This document shows positions 34,885 to 43,652 of a stretch of 64,000 nucleotides of DNA, piece after piece. Location: the NCBI RefSeq assembly GCF_900184795.1, contig NZ_FXXN01000023.1, positions 293,072 through 357,071 of the forward strand. Reading direction: 5' to 3'. Source of the stretch: Magnetospirillum sp. 15-1 (lineage in GTDB: Bacteria; Pseudomonadota; Alphaproteobacteria; Rhodospirillales; Magnetospirillaceae). Position 1 is the first letter of the stretch. Each line of letters begins with the position of its first letter. The position numbers were made by a program, and so were the translations under genes. Under the pieces are notes generated by a model, which searched no databases, had not been told where the DNA came from, and was given only the letters and a program-made list of their open reading frames with translations.

Positions 34885-36026
34885 GAATTCTGGTCAACGC
34901 CATTTCGGCCCGGATCGGCGGCATCGTCACCTATACCCGCAACCTCGCCCTGTCCCTGGCCGAGCGCGAGGTCGACGCCACCATCGCCGTGTCGTCGCGC
35001 TTTCCCCATGAATGCAAGGGGCTGTGGCGCCATTGGGCCAGCGATCTCGGCCCCATCGCCCGCTTCTTGTGGGAACAGACCATGTGGCGCCGCACGGTGG
35101 AACGCATCCGGCCCGACGTGCTGTTCTCGTCGGCCAATTTCGGCCTGCTGCGCAGCCCGGTGCCCCAGGTTCTGCTGGTGTGCGAGGGCGACCTGTTCGA
35201 TCCCTTCTATCTGGCCAATTGCACGCCCAACCAGGGGGTGGTCGCCGCCCTGCAGCGTGCCGTACGCCGGCAGCTGATCCTGGCCTCGGCCCGCCACAGC
35301 GACCGGGTGGTTACGCCGACGGCGGTCATGCGCGACCTGCTGCTGCACTGGGCGCCCGATCTGGCCGGCAAGATCCTGGTCAATTCCTACGGCACCAAGA
35401 GCGACAGCTTCGCCCCCTCGCCCAAGGCCCAGCGGCCGTGGCGGGCCGACGGCTGCCTGCGGCTGATCTATGTCTCGGTCTATTATCCGCACAAGCAGCC
35501 CGAGATCATCTGCCGGGCGGTGGACCAGATGACCGCCGCCGGCGATACCGTGCACGCCACCATCACCATGAACATGGACGAGACCCGCAATTTCAAGGGC
35601 GGGCTGTTCGACCGGCTGATGATGGCCGAGGCCCTGGCCAAGGGCCACATCACCCTGGGCCGGCAGCCCTATGACGGCCTGCCCGATTTGTACCGGGGCA
35701 ACGACGTCTTCGTCTTTCCTTCCATTTCCGAGACCTTCGGCCATCCCATGGTCGAGGCCATGGGCTGCGGCCTGCCGGTGGTGGCCGCCGATACCCCGGT
35801 CAACCGCGAGGTCTGCGGCGATGCCGCCCTTTATTTCCAGCCCGGCTCGGTGGCCTCCCTGGTGGCCTGCCTGACCCTGCTGGACCGCGACCCGGAGCTG
35901 CGGGCCGGCCTGGCCGCCCGGGGGCGCGCCCGCGTGCTGGAATTCTTCACCTGGGACAGCCATGTGGACCGCATGCTGGACATCCTGGGCGAGGTCGCCG
36001 GCCGTTCCCGGCCCCTGGAGTCGTGA
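34881..36026 (+). CDS. glycosyltransferase family 4
   Basis: 381 residues from ATG 34881. N-terminal MRILVNAISARIGGIVTYTR has the acceptor-side glycine loop. The donor-binding half has LIYVSVYYPHKQPEIICRAV and FPSISETFGHPMVEAMGCGLPVVAAD with E-x7-E. It is an apparent paralogue of the preceding glycosyltransferase (same order of motifs, similar length). It is the last gene of the gmhB-led coupled group; a 55-base gap precedes the sugar dehydrogenase. Confidence 0.88.
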   Translation: MRILVNAISARIGGIVTYTRNLALSLAEREVDATIAVSSRFPHECKGLWRHWASDLGPIARFLWEQTMWRRTVERIRPDVLFSSANFGLLRSPVPQVLLVCEGDLFDPFYLANCTPNQGVVAALQRAVRRQLILASARHSDRVVTPTAVMRDLLLHWAPDLAGKILVNSYGTKSDSFAPSPKAQRPWRADGCLRLIYVSVYYPHKQPEIICRAVDQMTAAGDTVHATITMNMDETRNFKGGLFDRLMMAEALAKGHITLGRQPYDGLPDLYRGNDVFVFPSISETFGHPMVEAMGCGLPVVAADTPVNREVCGDAALYFQPGSVASLVACLTLLDRDPELRAGLAARGRARVLEFFTWDSHVDRMLDILGEVAGRSRPLES

Positions 36027-36081
36027 CAAAGGCGTTGAACCGGGCTAAACCACCTCATCGACAGCATTTGGCTATACCATT

Positions 36082-37347
36082 ATGAGCAGCAAGAAAATCG
36101 TCGTCATCGGTCTCGGATATGTGGGCCTGCCCCTGGCGGTGGCGCTGGCGCGGCGTTTCCACACCACCGGCTTTGACATCTCCAGGGAGCGGATCGCCGA
36201 GCTGCATCGCGGCTACGACCGCACCGAAGAGGTGGAGACGGCGCGGCTGCGGGCCAGCACCCTGAAGCTTTCGGCCTCGACCGACGACATCCGGGGCGCC
36301 GACCTTTACATCGTCACCGTGCCGACGCCGGTGGACGACGCCAACCAGCCCGACCTGCGCCCGGTCCTCAGCGCCTGCGGCACGGTGGGCAAGGCCATGG
36401 CCAAGGGCGCGGTGGTGGTGTTCGAAAGCACCGTCTATCCCGGCGTGACCGAGGATATCTGCGGCCCCGAGCTGGAGCGGATCTCGGGCCTGAAGCGCGG
36501 CACGGATTTCTTCCTGGGCTACAGCCCCGAGCGTATCAATCCCGGCGACCGCGAGCACACCGTCGACCGCATCACCAAGGTGGTGGCGGGCGAGACTCCC
36601 CAGGTCACCGACCTGCTGGCCGAGGTCTACGGCGCTGTGACTACCGGCGGCGTGTTCCGGGCCGCCACCATCAAGGTGGCCGAGGCCGCCAAGGTGATCG
36701 AGAACTCCCAGCGCGACATCAACATCGCCTTCATCAACGAGATCACCATGATCTTCGAGAAGCTGGGGATTTCCATCTACGACGTGCTGGACGCGTCGGC
36801 CACCAAGTGGAACTTCCTCAACTTCAAGCCCGGTCTGGTGGGCGGCCACTGCATCGGCGTCGATCCGTTCTATCTGGCCCATTGCTCCCTGGACAAGGGC
36901 CATCACCCCGAGATCATCCTGGCCGGCCGCCGCATCAACGACGGCATGGGCCCCTGGATCGCCGAGCGCATTTCCGCCCAGCTGGCGCCGGGCTCCAAGG
37001 CCCTGATGCTGGGCCTGACCTTCAAGGAAAACGTCCCCGACCTGCGCAACAGCAAGGTGGTCGACGTCATCCGCGAGCTACGGCGCCTGGGCCATGAAGT
37101 GATGGTGCATGACCCCTTCGCCGATCCCGCCGAGGCCGAGCACGAATATGGCGAGACCCTGATGCCCAGCCTGGACGGCGCGTCCGGCTTCGACTGCATC
37201 ATCGGCGCCGTTCCCCACACCCCCTATCTCGGCTTCGGCCAGGAGAGCTTCTCCGTCCTGGTCCGCCCCGGCGGCCTGGTGGCCGACGTCAAGGGCATGT
37301 GGCGCGGCATGGATATCCCCGACGGCCTGCGCGTCTGGCGGCTTTAG
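36082..37347 (+). CDS. tviB: UDP-N-acetylhexosamine 6-dehydrogenase (TviB/WbpO-like)
   Basis: 421 residues. N-terminal NAD motif VVIGLGYVGLPLAVALARRF, the VTVPTPVD segment, ESTVYPGVTED, GYSPERINPGD and the catalytic Cys in GLVGGHCIGVDPFYLAH. The C-terminal domain has LGLTFKENVPDLRNSKVVD. This signature is that of UDP-GlcNAc/GalNAc dehydrogenases (VipA/TviB, WbpO), which make UDP-aminouronic acids by two-step oxidation. The uronate product could be amidated by one of the AsnB-like proteins (inference). Confidence 0.9.
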   Translation: MSSKKIVVIGLGYVGLPLAVALARRFHTTGFDISRERIAELHRGYDRTEEVETARLRASTLKLSASTDDIRGADLYIVTVPTPVDDANQPDLRPVLSACGTVGKAMAKGAVVVFESTVYPGVTEDICGPELERISGLKRGTDFFLGYSPERINPGDREHTVDRITKVVAGETPQVTDLLAEVYGAVTTGGVFRAATIKVAEAAKVIENSQRDINIAFINEITMIFEKLGISIYDVLDASATKWNFLNFKPGLVGGHCIGVDPFYLAHCSLDKGHHPEIILAGRRINDGMGPWIAERISAQLAPGSKALMLGLTFKENVPDLRNSKVVDVIRELRRLGHEVMVHDPFADPAEAEHEYGETLMPSLDGASGFDCIIGAVPHTPYLGFGQESFSVLVRPGGLVADVKGMWRGMDIPDGLRVWRL

Positions 37348-37356
37348 GCCCGGACC

Positions 37357-38334
37357 TTGCGCATTCTGTTCGTCACGGCCAGCCGGATCGGCGACGCGGT
37401 GCTGTCCACCGGGCTGCTGGACTGGCTGAGCCGGACCTATCCGGGATGTCGGATCACCGTCGCCTGCGGTGCCGCCGCCGCCGGGCTGTTCGAGGCGGCG
37501 CCCAATGTCGAGCGGGTGATTCCCATGGTCAAGCGCAAGCGCGCCGGCCATTGGTTCGACCTGTGGCGGGCCACCTGCGGCAGCTTCTGGCATCTGGTGG
37601 TCGACCTGCGCGGCTCGGCCCTGGGCTGGGTGGTGCCGGCCCTTCGGCGGCGCATCGCCAAATCCTCGTGGGAGCCCCGGCACCGGACCGTCCATCTCGG
37701 CGAATTGCTGGGCATCGGGCCGCAGGCGCCGGTTCTGTGGACCTCGGCCGAGGCCGAGGCCGAGGCCGCCTGCCTGATCCCCGAGGGCTCGCCGGTCCTG
37801 GCCCTGGGGCCGACCGCCAATTGGGGCGCCAAGCAATGGCCGGCCGAGCGCTTTGCCGTCCTGGCCCGGCGGCTGACCGCCGCCGATGGCTTGCTGCCCG
37901 GCGCCCGGGTGGCGCTGTTCGGCGCGGCGGGGGAGCGGGATTCCATTCGGGCTCTGATCGATTCCTTGCCGCCGGAGCGGACCATCGATCTGGTGGGAAG
38001 GGTATCGCTGGCGGTGGCCGGGGCTTGCCTGCGCCGCGCCAGCCTTTATATCGGCAATGATTCCGGCCTGATGCACATGGCCGCCGCCGCCGGGGTGCCG
38101 ACCCTGGGGCTGTTCGGCCCCAGTTCCGAGCTGTTCTACGGGCCGTGCGGCCCCAAGGTGGCCTCGGTGCGCGGTCCCCGCAGCTTCGAAGACATCTGCC
38201 ACGCCCCCGATTTCGACCACCGCAGCACCGCCTGCATGATGCTGGACCTGGAGGTCGACGCGGTGGCCCGGGCGGCGGCGGGTCTGCTGGGGAAATGTCA
38301 TCCTGAGCGTAGCGATGGATCTTTCAGCCTCTGA
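37357..38334 (+). CDS. glycosyltransferase family 9 (heptosyltransferase-like)
   Basis: 325 residues from TTG 37357 (frame MRILFVTASRIGDAVLSTGLL), the typical GT9 start. Further motifs: LALGPTANWGAKQWPAERFA and YIGNDSGLMHMAAAAGVPTLGLFGP, the C-terminal donor-binding block. Such enzymes add heptose from ADP-heptose to the inner core. The last residues (CHPERSDGSFSL) are not family sequence but translation of a dispersed palindromic repeat that begins at 38296 and supplies the stop codon. The original C-terminus was probably near residue 312. Confidence 0.86.
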   Translation: MRILFVTASRIGDAVLSTGLLDWLSRTYPGCRITVACGAAAAGLFEAAPNVERVIPMVKRKRAGHWFDLWRATCGSFWHLVVDLRGSALGWVVPALRRRIAKSSWEPRHRTVHLGELLGIGPQAPVLWTSAEAEAEAACLIPEGSPVLALGPTANWGAKQWPAERFAVLARRLTAADGLLPGARVALFGAAGERDSIRALIDSLPPERTIDLVGRVSLAVAGACLRRASLYIGNDSGLMHMAAAAGVPTLGLFGPSSELFYGPCGPKVASVRGPRSFEDICHAPDFDHRSTACMMLDLEVDAVARAAAGLLGKCHPERSDGSFSL

Positions 38335-38388
38335 CGGCGCCTCTCTCGGGTGAAAGGTCCTTCGGTCGCGAGCCCCCTCAGGATGACA
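38296..38388. repeat. REP-like palindromic element with TGTCATCCTGAG ends
   Basis: TGTCATCCTGAG at 38296-38307 is matched by its inverse CTCAGGATGACA at 38377-38388. Inside are further partial pairs, GGATCTTTCA against TGAAAGGTCC. Such a unit is a familiar extragenic palindrome of many bacterial genomes. It lies between two convergent glycosyltransferase genes and may serve as a bidirectional terminator-like hairpin. It has captured the 3' end of the GT9 gene. Confidence 0.75.
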
Positions 38389-38398
38389 GTCGTCCGTC

Positions 38399-39655
38399 TT
38401 ATCCCTCGACGCTTCCGGCTCCGGCCGGGCCTTTGCCGGCCACCACCAGGGACAGGGCCTGGAGGAACAGCTCGGCCTGACGCTCGCGGGTGTGGCGGGC
38501 GGCGGCGGCGAGGCTGTCCGTGGCCAGCCGGCGCCGCAGCTCTCCGTCGCTTTCCAGCCGCCGGGCCGCCGTCGCCAGACCGTCCGGGTCGGCGGCGGGG
38601 ACGAACAGGCCGGCCCGGTCGGCCTCGACGATGTGCGAGGCCTCGCCCCGGGGCGCCACCAGCAGCAGGGGCAGGCCCATGCCCATGGCCTCGAACATCT
38701 TGGAGGGGATGACCTCGGCGAAGGCGGGGGAGTTCTTGAGGTGGATCAGGGCGGCGTCGCACAGGGACCATACCGCCGGCATGCGCTCCTTGGGCTGGGG
38801 CGGGCCGAACACGACGTTGGCGAGGCCTCGGCGGACGGCCTCGTCCATGAGCATCTGGCGTTCAGCCCCGGCACCCACCAGCAGGAAGCGGATGCGGGGC
38901 GCATCCGTCAGGCGCTGGGCGGCGTCCAGCACGTTGATCAGGCCGTGGGCCATGCCGTGGGTGCCCACATAGCCGATGACGAAGCAGCCCTCAAGGCCCC
39001 ATTCCGCCTCCAGCGCCGCATCGCGCGGGCGCGGCGCGTAACGGGGCAGGTCGACGCCGTTGATGACCACGGCGATCTTCTCCGGGGGGATGCCCCGCCC
39101 GGTCAGGTCGGCCTTGAAGGCCCGGGTCAGGGCCACCACGGCGGCGGCGCGGCGATACAGGAACAGTTCCAGCTTCTCCAGCCAGCGGATGACGATGCTG
39201 TCCTTCATGACGCCGACGGCGGTGATGGAGCGCGGCCACAGATCGCCCAGCTCGAACACGAACGGCACCCGGCGTACCGCCGCCAGGGCCCAGCCGCCCA
39301 CGGCGGCGAAGAATTGCGGGCTGGTGGAGACCACAACGTCGGGGCGGGGTTCGAACAGGCCGGCGACGAAGGCCGAGACCATGAAGGAGACGAAGTCCAG
39401 GATGCGGCGGGCGAAGCCCTCATTGGCGGCGATATAGGTCTTGACCCGCACCACCCGCACGCCGCCCATGTCCGACACCTGCCGCCAGCTGTTACTCCAG
39501 CCGGGAAACAGCTTGCCGCCGGGGAAATTGGGGGCCGAGGTCAGCACGGTGACCTGATGGCCGCCCCGCACCCAATAGGCGGCGCGCTCGGACACCCGCG
39601 TGGCGGCGGCGTTGGTCTCGGGCGGATAATTCTCGGTCAGGAACAAGATGCGCAT
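38399..39655 (-). CDS. glycosyltransferase family 4 (WbuB-like)
   Basis: 418 residues. N-terminus MRILFLTENYPPETNAAATRV and VLTSAPNFPGGK are characteristic of the WbuB group (L-fucosamine transferases). FELGDLWPRSITAVGVM is another signature of the group. The donor half has VVINGVDLPRYAPRP and PSKMFEAMGMGLPLLLVAP. It starts six bases after the rsmB stop, so it is probably the last gene of that minus-strand run. FucNAc specificity is suggested by family only. Confidence 0.88.
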   Translation of the reverse strand: MRILFLTENYPPETNAAATRVSERAAYWVRGGHQVTVLTSAPNFPGGKLFPGWSNSWRQVSDMGGVRVVRVKTYIAANEGFARRILDFVSFMVSAFVAGLFEPRPDVVVSTSPQFFAAVGGWALAAVRRVPFVFELGDLWPRSITAVGVMKDSIVIRWLEKLELFLYRRAAAVVALTRAFKADLTGRGIPPEKIAVVINGVDLPRYAPRPRDAALEAEWGLEGCFVIGYVGTHGMAHGLINVLDAAQRLTDAPRIRFLLVGAGAERQMLMDEAVRRGLANVVFGPPQPKERMPAVWSLCDAALIHLKNSPAFAEVIPSKMFEAMGMGLPLLLVAPRGEASHIVEADRAGLFVPAADPDGLATAARRLESDGELRRRLATDSLAAAARHTRERQAELFLQALSLVVAGKGPAGAGSVEG

Positions 39656-39661
39656 GGCGCC

Positions 39662-40954
39662 TCAGGCTTTTTGCAGCCGGCAGGCGAAGAAGGCGTCCAT
39701 GCCGCCCTTGTCGGCCAGATGGCAGGGCAGGGTGCGCAGATCGCCCTCGGGCGTGATCAGCTCGGCCAGACCGCCGACCTCGTCGGCGCGGATGGGCAGG
39801 CGGGTCATCGGCGCGCCCTCGGCCAGCAGGGCCTCGATCTGCTCAGGGCCTTCCTCCGGCTCCAGGGAACAGGTGCAATAGACCAGGATTCCGCCGGGCT
39901 TCAGCATGGCGATGGCGGCGCGCAGCAGGCGGGCCTGGACCGCCGCCAGCTTCATCACCTCGGCCGGGTTCTTGTGGCGGGCCACGTCGGGATGGCGGCG
40001 CAGGGTGCCGGTGGCCGAGCACGGCGCGTCCAGCAGGATGGCGTCGAACGGCTCGGGCGGGGTCCAGGCCCCGGCATCGGCCTCGACCACCTTGGCGGAC
40101 AATCCCAGGCGCTTGAGGTTCTCGGTCAGGCGGACCAGCCGTTTGGCCGAGCGATCGACGGCGGTGACCTTGCCGCCGGCCACGGCCAGTTGCAGCGCCT
40201 TGCCGCCCGGCGCGGCACACAGATCGGCCACCGATCTGCCCGTGATATCGCCCAGCAGGCGGGCGGGCAGGGCGGCGGCGGCGTCCTGTATCCACCATGC
40301 CGCTTCGCTGAAGCCGGGCAGGGCGGCGATGGAGCCGCCGGCGGCACGGCGGAGCGATCCGGTGGGCAGAATCTCCGCCTCCAGCTTTTCCGCCCAGCCC
40401 CGGGGATCGGCGGCTACGGTGATGTCCACCGGCGCCTCCATCAGGTGGGCGGCGGCGATGGCGTGGGCGATCTCTTCGCCATAGGCGCGGCACCACGAGC
40501 GCCACAGCCATTCCGGCGTGTTGAGCAGGGGGGCGTCCTGGGCGGCGACCAGCTCGCGGCCCTCGCGGTCCAGGCGGCGCAGCACGGCGTTGAGCAGTTT
40601 GGCGAAGCCGGCCTGCGAGCCGCCCTTGACCAGATCGACGGTGGTGGAGATGGCGGCGTGGGGTGCCACGTCCAGGAACAGCAACTGGCAGATGCCCAGG
40701 CGCAGCGCGTGCTCGGCCCAGGCGGCACCGGCCCGCATGGGCTTTTCCACGCAATGTTCGATCAGGGCGTCGATCTGGCCCAGGCGCCGCAGCGTGGTGC
40801 CCAGCAGCATGCGGACAAAGCCGCGGTCGCGCTCGTCGAGCTTGGCGAGGCGGGGATCGTCCAGCACCTCATCCAGCAGGCGCCCCTTGTCGAGCACGGC
40901 GGACAGCAGATCGACGGCGATAACGCGGGGACCGACGGCGGTGGAGCGCTTCAT
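39662..40954 (-). CDS. rsmB: 16S rRNA (cytosine-5)-methyltransferase, RsmB/NOP family
   Basis: 430 residues. The N-terminal NusB-like RNA-binding domain (residues 1-140) includes RDRGFVRMLLGTTLRRLGQID. The methyltransferase domain has SAM motif VADLCAAPGGKALQLA, then LLDAPCSATGTLRRHPD with the first catalytic Cys and YCTCSLEPEEGPEQ with the second. RsmB methylates C967 in E. coli 16S rRNA. It is a housekeeping gene lying within the glycosyltransferase locus, 13 bases after the UDP-glucuronate decarboxylase gene. Confidence 0.92.
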   Translation of the reverse strand: MKRSTAVGPRVIAVDLLSAVLDKGRLLDEVLDDPRLAKLDERDRGFVRMLLGTTLRRLGQIDALIEHCVEKPMRAGAAWAEHALRLGICQLLFLDVAPHAAISTTVDLVKGGSQAGFAKLLNAVLRRLDREGRELVAAQDAPLLNTPEWLWRSWCRAYGEEIAHAIAAAHLMEAPVDITVAADPRGWAEKLEAEILPTGSLRRAAGGSIAALPGFSEAAWWIQDAAAALPARLLGDITGRSVADLCAAPGGKALQLAVAGGKVTAVDRSAKRLVRLTENLKRLGLSAKVVEADAGAWTPPEPFDAILLDAPCSATGTLRRHPDVARHKNPAEVMKLAAVQARLLRAAIAMLKPGGILVYCTCSLEPEEGPEQIEALLAEGAPMTRLPIRADEVGGLAELITPEGDLRTLPCHLADKGGMDAFFACRLQKA

Positions 40955-40967
40955 GACGGGGCGAGGT

Positions 40968-41921
40968 TCAACACGCGATCTTTGCCTTGAAATAGGCGAT
41001 GGTCTTTTCCAGGCCGGCTTCCAGCACCACCTTGGGCTCCCAGTTGTCGAGCAAGGCCTTGGCCTGGGCGATGTCGGGCTTCCTTTGCAAGGGGTCGTCG
41101 GCGGGCAGGGGCTTGTAGACGATCTCGGACTTGGCGCCGGTCATCTCGACCACCAGTTCGGCCAACTGGCGAATGGTCATCTCGCGCGGATTGCCCAGGT
41201 TGACCGGGCCGGTAATGTCGTCCGCCGTATTCATCAGGCGGATAAAACCCTCGATCAGGTCGTCGACGAAGCAGAACGAACGGGTCTGGCTGCCATCGCC
41301 GTAGAGCGTGATGGGGTGGCCCTGGAGCGCCTGCATGATGAAATTGGATACCACCCGGCCGTCGTCGGGGTGCATGCGCGGGCCATAGGTGTTGAAGATG
41401 CGGGCCACCTTGATGCGCAGGCTGTGCTGGCGCCAGTAATCGAAGAACAGCGTCTCGGCGCAGCGCTTGCCCTCGTCATAGCAGGCGCGCGGGCCGATGG
41501 GATTGACGTTGCCGCGATAGCTTTCCGGCTGGGGGTGCACATCCGGATCGCCATAGACCTCGGAGGTGGAGGACTGGAAGATCTTGGCGCCAACCCTTTT
41601 GGCCAGGCCCAGCATGTTGATGGCGCCGTGTACTGAGGTCTTGGTGGTCTGTACCGGGTCGCGCTGGTAGTGGATGGGCGACGCCGGACAGGCCAGATTG
41701 AAGATCTCGTCCACCTCCACGTAAAGGGGGAAGGTGACGTCGTGGCGCATCATCTCGAAATAGGGATTATCCAGCAGGTGCGCGATGTTGGCCTTGGTGC
41801 CGGTGAAGAAATTGTCGACGCACAGCACGTCGCAGCCTTCCGCCAGCAGCCGCTCGCAAAGGTGAGAGCCGAGGAACCCGGCTCCACCTGTGACCAGAAC
41901 CCGCTTGCGATCGTACTTCAT
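40968..41921 (-). CDS. uxs: UDP-glucuronate decarboxylase (UDP-xylose synthase)
   Basis: 317 residues. Rossmann motif [19 protein letters not shown], then the UXS marker [32 protein letters not shown] and the signature [16 protein letters not shown] with the catalytic Tyr/Lys. [20 protein letters not shown] is also diagnostic. It converts UDP-glucuronate to UDP-xylose using bound NAD. UDP-glucose dehydrogenase is not in the window, so the substrate must come from elsewhere. Start ATG 41921 has a G-rich ribosome site. Confidence 0.95.
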   Translation of the reverse strand: MKYDRKRVLVTGGAGFLGSHLCERLLAEGCDVLCVDNFFTGTKANIAHLLDNPYFEMMRHDVTFPLYVEVDEIFNLACPASPIHYQRDPVQTTKTSVHGAINMLGLAKRVGAKIFQSSTSEVYGDPDVHPQPESYRGNVNPIGPRACYDEGKRCAETLFFDYWRQHSLRIKVARIFNTYGPRMHPDDGRVVSNFIMQALQGHPITLYGDGSQTRSFCFVDDLIEGFIRLMNTADDITGPVNLGNPREMTIRQLAELVVEMTGAKSEIVYKPLPADDPLQRKPDIAQAKALLDNWEPKVVLEAGLEKTIAYFKAKIAC

Positions 41922-41985
41922 GGCACCCGTTCCCCCGCTTTCTGCGTCTCAAGTCTTCGTAGGCCAAAGATTTCCTGAATGCAAG

Positions 41986-43026
41986 CTACCCCAACCGGCC
42001 GATGCGCTCGAACTCGGCCGCCGCCTGATCCCAGCGCCACGATCGCTGTTTGACCAGACAGGCCAGATGCATGCGTCGCCACAGGTCGTCGTCGGTGAGC
42101 AGGCGGATGCCGGCCTCGGCGAAGGCGTCGTCGCCTCGCAGGCAATAGCCGGTCTCGTCCCCGATCACCCGCTCGCTCATGCAGGCGATGTCGCCCAGCA
42201 CGGCGGGCACGCCCATGGCCTGGGCCTCGGCCACCGCCGAGCAGAAGGTCTCGCCGATATCGCCGCGATAGAGCAGGGCGCGGGCCTCGGCCAGTTCCCC
42301 CACCAGCCGGGTCTTGGGGACGGGGCCGCGCAGCACCACGCCCTGGCCGGCCATGGCGGCGGCCTTGTCCAGCACCGGGCCCATGCGGCCGGCCTTGGCG
42401 GCGCCCGCCGCGCCGTAGGTGGCGGTGCCGGCGAAGACGTGCAGCTCGGCGTTGGGCACGGCCGGGCGGATGCGCTTCTCCCAGATGTCCAGCAACCAGT
42501 CCAGGCCCCGCATGGGATTGGAGGTGAACACCACGCGGGGCCTTGGCGCCTCGGTACGCGGCGTGGCGTGGCAGAACAGGTCGGTCAGGCCATAGGGCAC
42601 GATCTCGCGCCCACCGGCGAAGGCCCAGCCGGGGTAGGTGGAGGCGTGGCTGGCCCCCGAGAACACGATCACCGGGCGGCGCAGCGCCAGCTTCCATTGA
42701 TAGCGCCACTTCAGGAGGTAACCGGCGGGGTTGTGAATCCAGAAGATGGTGCGCCGGGCCTCCGGGCACAGGCGGATCAGCCTGTCGCCGCGATTGGGGA
42801 TGTAGAGGTCGGCGCCTTCGGGTACGCCCCGGGACAAAGGCCGCCAGGTGACGCCCCTGTGGACGCGCTCGGCCTCGCACTTGTTGCAGACCAGCACCTC
42901 GTGGCCGCGCGCGGCAAGCGCGTTGGCCATCTCGATGAACGAGGTCTCGGCCCCGCCCAAGGGCCGCTCCTCCAGGGTGGCGCCGTCGAAGACGATGCCG
43001 TCGTCGGTCATGACGATGCGGGCCAT
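41986..43026 (-). CDS. glycosyltransferase, GT-B fold (GT4-like)
   Basis: 346 residues. N-terminal ERPLGGAETSFIEMANALAARGHEV is a glycine-rich acceptor loop. The donor half has PRVVFTSNPMRGLDWLLDIW and the motif GETFCSAVAEAQAMGVPAVLGD. The acidic motif is less perfect than in the other family 4 members here. It lies five bases after the toxin gene and 64 bases before the UXS gene. Specificity is unknown; the neighbouring UDP-xylose synthase makes a xylosyl donor conceivable (inference). Confidence 0.82.
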   Translation of the reverse strand: MARIVMTDDGIVFDGATLEERPLGGAETSFIEMANALAARGHEVLVCNKCEAERVHRGVTWRPLSRGVPEGADLYIPNRGDRLIRLCPEARRTIFWIHNPAGYLLKWRYQWKLALRRPVIVFSGASHASTYPGWAFAGGREIVPYGLTDLFCHATPRTEAPRPRVVFTSNPMRGLDWLLDIWEKRIRPAVPNAELHVFAGTATYGAAGAAKAGRMGPVLDKAAAMAGQGVVLRGPVPKTRLVGELAEARALLYRGDIGETFCSAVAEAQAMGVPAVLGDIACMSERVIGDETGYCLRGDDAFAEAGIRLLTDDDLWRRMHLACLVKQRSWRWDQAAAEFERIGRLG

Positions 43027-43031
43027 CGGCG

Positions 43032-43316
43032 CTATTCCTTTTCGTCCGCCTGCCGTCCGTGGCGGATGGACAGGATTTCAACCGAGCCCGCTTTCCGCCG
43101 GATGGTCAGCACATACGGGCCGACGACGAAATGACGCAAGCCAACGATGGGGCCGGGGCGCGCGATGTCGGGATGTTTCGCCAGCGTCCGGCGCGCCTCC
43201 TGGAACTGGGTAATCACGGTGGTTGCGGCGGCGGGATTGCGCTCGGCGAGATAGGTGATCTCGGCCATGAACCAGGCCCGTGCCTGTGCCGTGAAGGGAG
43301 CGAGCCTCGGCGACAT
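43032..43316 (-). CDS. RelE/ParE-family toxin
   Basis: 94 residues. The pattern FTAQARAWFMAEITYLAERNPAAA, then RRTLAKHPDIARPG, LRHFVVGPYVLTIRR and a C-terminal SVEILSIRHGRQ is that of ParE/RelE proteins; the late arginine-histidine strand is typical. ATG 43316 overlaps the antitoxin stop (TGATG), so antitoxin and toxin are coupled. ParE members poison gyrase and RelE members cleave mRNA; the sequence does not decide between them. The pair sits inside a run of glycosyltransferase genes. Confidence 0.85.
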   Translation of the reverse strand: MSPRLAPFTAQARAWFMAEITYLAERNPAAATTVITQFQEARRTLAKHPDIARPGPIVGLRHFVVGPYVLTIRRKAGSVEILSIRHGRQADEKE

Positions 43317-43597
43317 CAGCAGGCTTTACGTTTGTGACGCTGTTCGGCCTGGCGGATGATCTCCTTGGCCTCGGCCATGACCTCGTCGAAGTCGAACATC
43401 TCGCCGCGATCAGCCGCGGCCAGTCCTTCAAGCTCGCGCAGTACGTCGGCACCCTCGGTCTCCAGGTATTGCTTCAGGGCGCGCAGCATCACCCACGAGC
43501 GATCGCGCTCCATGCCCTTGGCGATGGCATCGAAGGCTTCCACCAGCTCGGCGGGAACGCGCAGCGAAATCTGGGTCTTGGCGACAGGCTCGGTCAT
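43316..43597 (-). CDS. ribbon-helix-helix (CopG-type) antitoxin
   Basis: 93 residues from ATG 43597 with AGGAGG just upstream. The N-terminal strand TQISLRVPAELVEAFDAIAKG and the helix DRSWVMLRALKQYLE make the RHH DNA-binding fold. The C-terminal tail (EVMAEAKEIIRQAEQRHKRK) should bind the toxin. Such proteins repress their own promoter as dimers. It is separated from the upstream glycosyltransferase by 55 bases, where its own promoter could lie. Confidence 0.85.
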   Translation of the reverse strand: MTEPVAKTQISLRVPAELVEAFDAIAKGMERDRSWVMLRALKQYLETEGADVLRELEGLAAADRGEMFDFDEVMAEAKEIIRQAEQRHKRKAC

Positions 43598-43652
43598 GGC
43601 GGCCTCCTGGGATGCAGCGTCATTCAGAGTATCACGCCGAATGACGGCGGCG

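Noticed and set aside
38492-40990. 832-codon open frame on the plus strand
   Set aside because: Lies opposite a GT4 gene and rsmB, both with clear motifs; composition typical of a high-GC shadow frame.
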